In this document: positions 1 to 5,536 of the stretch, piece after piece
Layout: the number at the start of each line of letters is the position of its first letter
Numbering within the stretch: the stretch's first letter is position 1
NCBI GenBank assembly: GCA_020054355.1
Contig: JAGVLI010000274.1
Location: forward strand, 1-5,536
Direction: 5' to 3'
From: Planctomycetales bacterium
GTDB taxonomy: Bacteria > Planctomycetota > Planctomycetia > Gemmatales > Gemmataceae
DNA length: 5,536 bases
Notes under the pieces: model-generated
The model's database searches: none
What the model was told of the DNA's origin: nothing
The model's input: only the letters and a program-made list of their open reading frames with translations
Position numbers and translations under genes: made by a program

Positions 1-1626
1 CACGCCCTTGCCCGTGACCGAAGCGAAATCCGTGCTGGCCGCGAGCGTCAAGGCTTTGTCCGCTGCCCCTTGAACGATCGCCGACGCCAAAGGATGTTCG
101 CTGCCGCGCTCCAGGCTGGCCGCCAGGCGCAGGATTTCATCCTGCCCCAGCCCGGCTCCGGGTGCGGCTTCAACCGTCGCCAGCTTCGGCTTGCCTTCGG
201 TCAGGGTGCCGGTCTTGTCCACAATGAGCGTGTCGGCCTTTTCCAGGACTTCCAGCGTCTCAGCGTTTTTGATGAGCACGCCATTCTCGGCCCCCTTGCC
301 GACGCCGACCATGACGGCCATCGGCGTCGCCAGGCCCAGGGCGCAAGGGCAGGCGATGACCAGCACGGCCACGGCATTAATCAGCGCATGGGCCAGCCGT
401 TGCTCGATGCTGGTCGCGCTCCAGATGACGAAGGTGAGGATGCTGACCGCAACGACTGCTGGCACGAAGTACGCCGCCACCTGATCCGCCAGTCGCTGCA
501 TGGGCGCCCGGCTGCGCTGCGCTTCGCCGACCATGCGGACGATGGTCGCCAGCAAAGTGCCGGTGCCGACCTTTTCGGCGCGCATCAGGAAACCGCCGGT
601 ACCGTTGATCGTGCCGCCGACGAGCTTACTGCCCGGTGTTTTCTCCACGGGAATCGGCTCGCCGGTAATCATCGACTCATCGACGCTGCTCTTGCCCTCC
701 AGCACGACGCCATCGACCGGCACTTTCTCGCCCGGCCGGACCCGCAGCGCGTCGCCGACCTGCACTTGTTCGAGCGGCACGTCGCTTTCCTGGCCGTTTG
801 GCCCGACCAGCCGGGCCGTCTTCGGAGCCAGGCCCAGCAACTTTTGAATAGCCGATGAGGTCTGCCCGCGCGCTTTCAGTTCCAGCACCTGGCCGAGCAA
901 GACCAGGACCGTGACCACCACGGCGGTGTCGAAGTACGGTTCGACGATGCCGTGCTTTTGAAATCCTTCGGGGAAGAGTTCGGGGGCCAGCGTTGCGACC
1001 GCGCTGTAGAGGTAGGCGGCGCCGACGCCGAGGGCGATCAGCGTGAACATGTTCGGGCTGCGATGCACGAGCGATTGCCAGGCACGGACGAAGAACGGCC
1101 AGCCGCACCAGAAGACGACGGGCGTGGCCAGCGCCAGCTGCATGAGATTGAGGAAGCCGCCGAACCGGTGCAGCGAACCGCCAAACATGCTCGACATGGC
1201 GATCAGAAAGACCGGCGTGCCGTACATGACGCCGATCCAGAAGCGCCGGGTCATGTCGAGCAGTTCGGGATTAGGCCCGCTGTCGGCGGCGATGGTCTTC
1301 GGCTCCAGCGCCATGCCGCACTTGGGGCAGGCTCCAGGCCGGTCTTGCTCGATCTCCGGGTGCATCGGGCAGGTATAGACCGCGCCCGGGAGCGCCGCTT
1401 GCGGTTTAGCACGCGGACTAAGGTATTTGCCCGGATCAACCTGAAACTTCTTCAGGCAGTTCGGACAGCAAAAGTAGTAGCTTTTGCCGTCGTGAACGCA
1501 CGAAGCGGCCGCCGTCGCCGGATCGACGGTCATGCCGCAAACGGGATCGATGGCGCCGCCGGTGGCAGCGGCCATCGGCAGTCCCATGCCGTGCTTGCCG
1601 TGCGGCGGATGCTCGCCGTGGTTCAT
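1..1626 (-). CDS. copA: Copper-translocating P1B-type ATPase with N-terminal YHS and CPMHP metal-binding domains (C-terminus cut by window)
   Basis: ATP-driven exporter of Cu(I), or Ag(I), across the inner membrane. 542 residues are visible and the frame is open at base 1. Order: His/Met-rich tail (1-20); YHS domain (about 25-70) with DPVCGM (Cys30) and FCCPNC (Cys53, 54, 57); heavy-metal-binding domain (84-110) with CPMHPEI and CPKCGM; four helices (about 128-148, 160-182, 193-213, 234-252); actuator domain with TGEP (321-324); fifth helix (386-404); sixth helix with the ion-site CPC (426-428), the signature of Cu(I)/Ag(I) P1B-1 pumps; phosphorylation site DKTGT (Asp470); nucleotide-domain SEHPLA (509-514). 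The GDGxNDxP hinge and last two helices lie outside. No classical HMA (GMxCxxC) domain is present. ATG 1626 follows the dsbD stop by six bases, so the two genes are probably cotranscribed and coupled. The family is certain; the exact ion (Cu or Ag) is inferred from CPC. Confidence 0.96.
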   Translation of the reverse strand, partial: MNHGEHPPHGKHGMGLPMAAATGGAIDPVCGMTVDPATAAASCVHDGKSYYFCCPNCLKKFQVDPGKYLSPRAKPQAALPGAVYTCPMHPEIEQDRPGACPKCGMALEPKTIAADSGPNPELLDMTRRFWIGVMYGTPVFLIAMSSMFGGSLHRFGGFLNLMQLALATPVVFWCGWPFFVRAWQSLVHRSPNMFTLIALGVGAAYLYSAVATLAPELFPEGFQKHGIVEPYFDTAVVVTVLVLLGQVLELKARGQTSSAIQKLLGLAPKTARLVGPNGQESDVPLEQVQVGDALRVRPGEKVPVDGVVLEGKSSVDESMITGEPIPVEKTPGSKLVGGTINGTGGFLMRAEKVGTGTLLATIVRMVGEAQRSRAPMQRLADQVAAYFVPAVVAVSILTFVIWSATSIEQRLAHALINAVAVLVIACPCALGLATPMAVMVGVGKGAENGVLIKNAETLEVLEKADTLIVDKTGTLTEGKPKLATVEAAPGAGLGQDEILRLAASLERGSEHPLASAIVQGAADKALTLAASTDFASVTGKGV

Positions 1627-1632
1627 GGGTGG

Positions 1633-3897
1633 TTACTTTCCCGCGGCAGCGTTCGCGACTTGCGTCGTTTGCCCATTCAGCGCGGCCTTGAGCGTCGCGA
1701 CGAAGGCTGGTATCTGATTGTCGAAAATCGTGCCGCTGCCAGGACGAGCCACGACCTCGCCGTTGAACTTACTATCGTCATCGGTGTACGGTCGGTTCTT
1801 GGCCGGCCGGTAGATGATGTACATGGGAGTAGCGACGTCGCCAAAGGTGTTTTGCTGCAATTCACGATTGCGATCGCCGGCACGCTTTGCTTCCCTGGCC
1901 GACAGTCCCGGAATGGAAACCACGTCATTGTAAAGTTTGACGCGCACATACTTTTCCAATTCCCGCTCCACCTCCGGACGGGGGAAAACGCGATTTTCAT
2001 TGTCTCGGCAGTTCGGGCAATTCGTTCCGGTGAAGTCGAAGAAGATCAACTTGTTCTCTTTCACCGCTTGTTCCCAGCCCGACTGATAGTCCGCATGCCA
2101 GGCCAGTTCGGCATGTCCGCTGCCGCCGGACTTTCGCAGCCGGGAGTCCTGTGGCAGAAAAGCGCGCAGCTTTTCGCCGACCAAGCCGAGCGGCGTTTCC
2201 CGGTCCAGGGCAGGCAGCAAGTAGAGCGAGAAGCCGAAGAAGGTCGTTGCCAGCAGCATGCGGCCGACGCTGACGTGTTCCATTGGCTCGTCGTGCGGCA
2301 AGCGAATGAAGCCGAGCAGATAAATGCCCGCGCCCACGGACAACGCGATCCAGGCGCACAGGACGGTGTCGTAATTGAAGAACCAGGGGTTGCCGGGGTT
2401 GATGGCCGCATCGGAGTTCCCCAGGAATTTCAGGGCCAAAGCCAGCTCGATGAAGCCCATCACGACCTTGACGGAATTCAGCCAGCTGCCGCTCTTCGGC
2501 AGTTTCTTCACGAGGCTAGGGAACAAGGCCAGCACAAAGAACGGCGCGGCGAACGTGGCGGAGTACGCGACTGCGGCCAGGATCAGTGTGGCAGTGTTGA
2601 TCTTCAAAACGCTGACGCTGCCGAGCAGCGGCCCCAGGAACGGCCCGGTGCAACTGAAGCTCGTAATCGTGAAGGTCAGCGCCATGAACAGCGCGCCAAT
2701 GATGCCGCCCTGGCCTTCGCGCGAGGAGGTGAACCGCGCCAGAAAGCCCGGCAGTTCGATGTCATACATGCCGAACAAGCTGAGCGAGAAGTACACCATC
2801 ACGATCCCCAGGCCCAGATTCATCCAGGGGTCGTTGGCCAGTTCCATGATGAGCGTACCGAGCAGCAGCACGGCCGCCGACAGCACGACGATGATGGTCA
2901 GCGAGTAAACGCCAGCGAGCAGGAACGGCCGATGATGTTCTTGCTCCGATTGCTTGGCGAAGAAGCTGACCGTAATGGGAATCATCGGGAAGACGCACGG
3001 CGTGAACAACATCAGCACGGCCGAACCCATCGCCGCCAGCAGGATGCCGAGAGCACTGCTCTGAGCCTCACTGTCCGGCGGCTTGACTGCCACATTCTTG
3101 TCCAGCGCGGCCGTCGCTGGCTTGGCGGTCTTGGATCCCTTGTCGTCCTTGGCTGCCGAGCCGCCCGGCACCGGCACGACCTTGAATTCCTGCTTCGCGC
3201 TCAATCGATTCTTCAATGTGTCGCTGAGCGGTGCCGGCGGCGCATCCGCCACGTCGATGCTCGCTTCAAAGGTGTGCTTGCCGATGACGCAGGTCTTCGG
3301 ATCGCACGCCTGGATGCGCAGATCGAACTTCAGCGTTTGTGGTCCAGTCGGCGCATCCGGCTTGACAAGGATGTCCTGAATCCAGGTGACCGGCTTGGTC
3401 TGCCGCAGGATGATGCCCGTACCTTCCAGGTGCGTATCGTAAATTTCGCCATCGGGCGTTTCCTGGATGGGAGCCAGCGGCGTGTACCAAGTCGGATTGA
3501 GATAGTCGATCTCGGTCAAGCCCGATTCGAGCTGCGTCGGTGTGCGCTGGGTCATCGGGTATGTATAGAAACCGGGTTTCGGCGTCGCGACGATCTTGAG
3601 CCGAACCGTCTCGCCGCGGCGCACTGGCTGCGGTTCCACGGAGACAACCAAGTCCACGCGCTCGGCGGTCTTCTGCGGTTTGCCGACCTCCTTGACGCTG
3701 GATTTCGGCGGTGCGGTTTTCGGCTTCTCTTCCACGGCGTTGCTTGGCGCGAACGGATCGTCCACGTCCGCCTTCTTCGCCGGCTTGGGTGCATTGACGG
3801 CATTGCTGGGCGCGAACGGGTCGTCGGGCGGAGCGGCGAACGACAGCAAACCGAGCAAACCGGCCACCAGGACAGCGGCGAACGCGCGTCGCATCAT
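1633..3897 (-). CDS. dsbD: DsbD/ScsB-type transmembrane thiol:disulfide interchange protein
   Basis: Carries reducing equivalents from cytoplasmic thioredoxin across the inner membrane to extracytoplasmic partners. The protein is 754 residues, longer than E. coli DsbD (about 565). Order: signal peptide (about 1-21, MMRR then a hydrophobic core, SFA-A cleavage likely); Pro/Lys-rich stretch with two DDPFAPSNAV copies; N-terminal DsbD domain (about 80-220) with redox pair CDPKTC (Cys198, Cys203); low-complexity linker (221-281); eight-helix core (about 282-563) with TPCVFPMIP (Cys301) and SFSCTGPFLGP (Cys416), the redox pair of the membrane domain; C-terminal thioredoxin domain (about 598-745) with CPNC (627-630) and cis-proline in ATPMY (Pro691). 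All six catalytic cysteines are present. The frame extends to a TTG at 3915, but ATG 3897 is preferred: it begins a clean signal peptide and has GGGG nine bases upstream. ATG 3894 is also possible. ScsB-like proteins are linked to copper tolerance, which fits the copA neighbour. Confidence 0.95.
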   Translation of the reverse strand: MMRRAFAAVLVAGLLGLLSFAAPPDDPFAPSNAVNAPKPAKKADVDDPFAPSNAVEEKPKTAPPKSSVKEVGKPQKTAERVDLVVSVEPQPVRRGETVRLKIVATPKPGFYTYPMTQRTPTQLESGLTEIDYLNPTWYTPLAPIQETPDGEIYDTHLEGTGIILRQTKPVTWIQDILVKPDAPTGPQTLKFDLRIQACDPKTCVIGKHTFEASIDVADAPPAPLSDTLKNRLSAKQEFKVVPVPGGSAAKDDKGSKTAKPATAALDKNVAVKPPDSEAQSSALGILLAAMGSAVLMLFTPCVFPMIPITVSFFAKQSEQEHHRPFLLAGVYSLTIIVVLSAAVLLLGTLIMELANDPWMNLGLGIVMVYFSLSLFGMYDIELPGFLARFTSSREGQGGIIGALFMALTFTITSFSCTGPFLGPLLGSVSVLKINTATLILAAVAYSATFAAPFFVLALFPSLVKKLPKSGSWLNSVKVVMGFIELALALKFLGNSDAAINPGNPWFFNYDTVLCAWIALSVGAGIYLLGFIRLPHDEPMEHVSVGRMLLATTFFGFSLYLLPALDRETPLGLVGEKLRAFLPQDSRLRKSGGSGHAELAWHADYQSGWEQAVKENKLIFFDFTGTNCPNCRDNENRVFPRPEVERELEKYVRVKLYNDVVSIPGLSAREAKRAGDRNRELQQNTFGDVATPMYIIYRPAKNRPYTDDDSKFNGEVVARPGSGTIFDNQIPAFVATLKAALNGQTTQVANAAAGK
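1636..1642 (-). promoter_or_regulatory. Possible ribosome binding site for copA inside the dsbD 3' end
   Basis: GGGAAAG on the minus strand ends nine bases before the copA ATG at 1626 and overlaps the last codons of dsbD. It is only a partial match to the Shine-Dalgarno consensus. Its spacing, and the six-base gap between stop and start, favour translational coupling rather than an independent promoter for copA. Confidence 0.4.
3733..3825 (-). repeat. Duplicated decapeptide DDPFAPSNAV just after the DsbD signal peptide
   Basis: The ten-residue segment is encoded at 3825-3796 and again at 3762-3733, separated by an eleven-residue Ala/Pro/Lys-rich spacer. The two coding copies differ at four third-codon positions (GAC/GAT, CCC/CCA, AAT/AAC, GTC/GTG) and at no amino acid. 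It sits in the mature N-terminal tail, before the DsbD alpha domain. Its function is unknown. Confidence 0.85.
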
Positions 3898-3906
3898 GGG
3901 AAATCG

Positions 3907-3910
3907 CCCC
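3907..3910 (-). promoter_or_regulatory. Possible ribosome binding site deciding the dsbD start
   Basis: GGGG on the minus strand lies nine bases before ATG 3897. No purine-rich stretch at the right distance precedes the alternative TTG at 3915, whose upstream bases run straight into the foot of the palindrome. This supports the ATG start, though the motif is short. Confidence 0.35.
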
Positions 3911-3920
3911 AGCAATGTCT

Positions 3921-3983
3921 CGGTTAGCGACGCTTCGCAGAAGCGTTGAAGTCGCTCACGCTTCTGCGAAGCGTCGCTAACCG
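3921..3983. repeat. Perfect 26-bp inverted repeat with 11-nt loop, nested hairpins (REP-like palindrome)
   Basis: The left arm 3921-3946 and right arm 3958-3983 are exact reverse complements around the loop 3947-3957. Each arm also holds its own 7-bp hairpin: ACGCTTC and GAAGCGT around a three-base loop, at 3930-3946 and 3958-3974. The loop contains GTCGCT (3951-3956), which could pair with AGCGAC (3926-3931) as an alternative fold. The element fills most of the spacer between the thioredoxin-NHL gene (stop ten bases away) and dsbD. Neither side has a T-run, so it is not a textbook intrinsic terminator. No target-site duplication is visible in the flanks. It could be a dispersed REP-type element, an mRNA-stabilising or processing hairpin, or a factor-assisted terminator. 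Confidence 0.9.
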
Positions 3984-3993
3984 GCGTGAATGG

Positions 3994-5536
3994 TCACTTC
4001 TTCGGTGCTTCCACCCCGGACAGCGCCAGAGTGCTTACTTCCTTGGACTTCAAATCGACCACCCGAATTCGATGGGCATTGGTGTCGGCCACGTAAATCT
4101 TGCCGTTGGCGTAGCTCAGGCCGCCCGGTTCGTTGAAGAGCGCTTCCTTCTTTTCGGGCAGGAAGTTCTTGCTCGAACGCTTCTCCGGGTCGAGGATTTT
4201 TAGCTTGCTGTTGTAGGTGTCGGCCACGTACAGCTTGCCATCGACGAAGATCACGCCTAGCGCGTGCTGCAAGCGGACTTCGTCGCCTTCGCCGTCGATG
4301 TCGCCGAAATCGAACAGGCCCTTGCCCACGACGGTCGAAACCTGGCCCTTGCCGCCCAGCGGTACCGCGCGGATGGCGCTGATCTCGCTATCCGCCACAT
4401 ACAGCGTTTTGCCGTCGGTGGCCAGCCCGCTCGGCTGCGCGAAGCGCGAGCGCAGCAACTGCCCGTCGCGGATGGTCTCGACGCCGTCGCCTGCGTAATT
4501 GCGCACGTTGCCTTTCGCCAGGTCCATCAGCCAGATCTGGTGGTGGCCCGCCATGGCGATGTACATGTCGTTGCCGACGATGCACAGGTCCCACGGGCTG
4601 TTCAAGCCCACTTTCAGGGCTGGGCCGCTGGCTTCGCGGTCGTGGCTCTGCTCGCCGATGCCGGCCACGGTCTTCACCGTCTGCGCCTTGAGGTCCAGCG
4701 CGCGGATCGAGTGGTTGCGGCGGTCGGCGACATAGAGCGTGTCGCCCTTGAGCGCCATGCCCTGCGGATCGTTGAAGGTCGCCTTGTCGAAAGCGCCATC
4801 GGCCTTGCCGACCGCGCCGGTGCCGGCCACGGCCAGCTTCTTGCCGTCCAGGTCGGTGACGACGATGCGGTGATGGGTGCTGTCGGCGATGAACAGCCGT
4901 TTGCCCTCGGCGTCGGCCAGCACTTTGCCGGGGAAGAACAGCGGGCCAGCCTGCTCCTTCAGCAATTCAAAGTCAATCGGCTTGTCGTTCAGCGTTTTCT
5001 TCTTCTTGTGGATGTCGATCAGTTCCTTGATCCACTTGTCCACGGTCTCGTAGTTGCCTTCGCCGGTCGTGCCCCGGTAGACGTTGCCTTCCGGGTCGAT
5101 GACGTACATCGTGGGCCAGGAACTCACCTGATAGTTCTTCCAGATTTTCATCTCGGCGTCGTTGACCACCGGATGCTTGACTTCGTAGCGCAGGATCGCC
5201 TTCTTGATGCTCTCGGTTTCCTTCTCGTTGTCGAACTTGGGCGAGTGGACGCCGATGACCACCAACTCGTTGGGGTATTTCTTTTCCAGCTTGGCCAGGT
5301 CCGGCAGGATGTGAATGCAATTGATGCAGCAGAGCGTCCAGAAATCGAGAATGACGATCTTGCCCTTGAGGTCCTTCATGGTCAGCGGCTTGGCGGTATT
5401 CAGCCAGGCGACGCCGCCGGTCAGTTCGGGGGCCTTGATGGCCTGGTTTTGGGCCTCGGCCTCGGTGCGGACGGCAGCCGTCTCGTTGTTGGCGAAAATG
5501 GCTTCCAGCCGGGCCGCCTGCGCGTTGGTTCGCTGC
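3994..5536 (-). CDS. Thioredoxin-like domain plus six-bladed NHL propeller protein, NHLRC2-like (N-terminus cut by window)
   Basis: 513 residues are visible; the frame is open at base 5536, so the true start is outside. An ATG at 5379 is rejected as the start because the conserved lead-in WLNTAKPLT and an Ala/Glu/Gln-rich helical stretch lie in frame upstream of it. Counting from that Met for reference: thioredoxin-like domain to about 125, with strand VILDFW, active-site CCINC (17-21) and cis-proline SWPT (Pro89); Lys-rich linker (125-130); then six NHL blades marked by LFIAD (162), LYVAD (215), MYIAM (272), LYVAD (326), LYVAD (383) and IYVAD (429). The third blade has Met in place of the usual Asp. 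Human NHLRC2 shares the CCINC site and the propeller. Such proteins are probably thiol oxidoreductases or binding scaffolds; the substrate is unknown. With dsbD downstream, an extracytoplasmic protein kept reduced by DsbD is plausible, but any signal peptide would be out of view. Confidence 0.93.
   Translation of the reverse strand, partial: QRTNAQAARLEAIFANNETAAVRTEAEAQNQAIKAPELTGGVAWLNTAKPLTMKDLKGKIVILDFWTLCCINCIHILPDLAKLEKKYPNELVVIGVHSPKFDNEKETESIKKAILRYEVKHPVVNDAEMKIWKNYQVSSWPTMYVIDPEGNVYRGTTGEGNYETVDKWIKELIDIHKKKKTLNDKPIDFELLKEQAGPLFFPGKVLADAEGKRLFIADSTHHRIVVTDLDGKKLAVAGTGAVGKADGAFDKATFNDPQGMALKGDTLYVADRRNHSIRALDLKAQTVKTVAGIGEQSHDREASGPALKVGLNSPWDLCIVGNDMYIAMAGHHQIWLMDLAKGNVRNYAGDGVETIRDGQLLRSRFAQPSGLATDGKTLYVADSEISAIRAVPLGGKGQVSTVVGKGLFDFGDIDGEGDEVRLQHALGVIFVDGKLYVADTYNSKLKILDPEKRSSKNFLPEKKEALFNEPGGLSYANGKIYVADTNAHRIRVVDLKSKEVSTLALSGVEAPKK

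Noticed and set aside
70..858. A 262-codon plus-strand frame opposite copA
   Set aside because: It is opposite the actuator and phosphorylation domains of the ATPase, has no recognisable domain and has shadow-type composition.
952..3927. A 991-codon open frame on the plus strand antisense to copA and dsbD
   Set aside because: It lies opposite two genes with unmistakable domains. Its product is rich in Arg, Gln, His, Gly and Asp without any recognisable fold, as expected from the mirror frame of GC-rich coding sequence.
3921..3983. Rho-independent terminator of the Trx-NHL gene
   Set aside because: The hairpin is strong and begins ten bases after the stop, but no T-rich tract follows on either strand. 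It is kept as a repeat, with termination only a possibility.
3898..3993. A promoter for dsbD in the spacer
   Set aside because: Most of the 96 bases are the palindrome, and I see no -35/-10-like pair in the remainder.
5377..5379. ATG taken as the start of the Trx-NHL gene
   Set aside because: The frame stays open to the window edge, and the family's WLNT lead-in to the thioredoxin fold is encoded upstream of this ATG.

Overview
The window carries three protein-coding genes, all on the minus strand, packed end to end and read from high to low coordinates. Two are cut by the window edges. There is no rRNA, tRNA, CRISPR array or insertion sequence that I can recognise. The sequence is GC-rich. 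Three things together suggest a planctomycete, possibly of the Gemmata/Pirellula kind: a P1B ATPase with YHS and CPMHP domains, a thioredoxin-NHL propeller protein with a CCINC motif, and a DsbD with a 'DDPFAPSNAV' repeat after the signal peptide. This assignment is an inference from gene style, not from a marker gene.

Layout in transcription order. (1) 5536-3994: an NHLRC2-like protein with a thioredoxin-like domain followed by a six-bladed NHL propeller. Its N-terminus lies beyond the window. (2) 3993-3898: a 96-base spacer, mostly filled by a perfect 26-bp inverted repeat with an 11-nt loop. Each arm is itself a small hairpin. (3) 3897-1633: a full-length DsbD/ScsB-type transmembrane thiol reductase with signal peptide, N-terminal redox domain, eight-helix core and C-terminal thioredoxin domain, and all six expected redox cysteines. 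(4) 1626-1: a CPC-type copper P1B-ATPase that starts six bases after the dsbD stop. Its C-terminal third lies beyond the window.

The likely common theme is thiol redox and copper at the cell envelope. DsbD carries electrons from cytoplasmic thioredoxin across the membrane. The thioredoxin-propeller protein is a plausible extracytoplasmic partner. The ATPase exports Cu(I)/Ag(I). The dsbD-copA spacing strongly suggests one transcript. Whether the thioredoxin-propeller gene belongs to it depends on what the intervening palindrome does.
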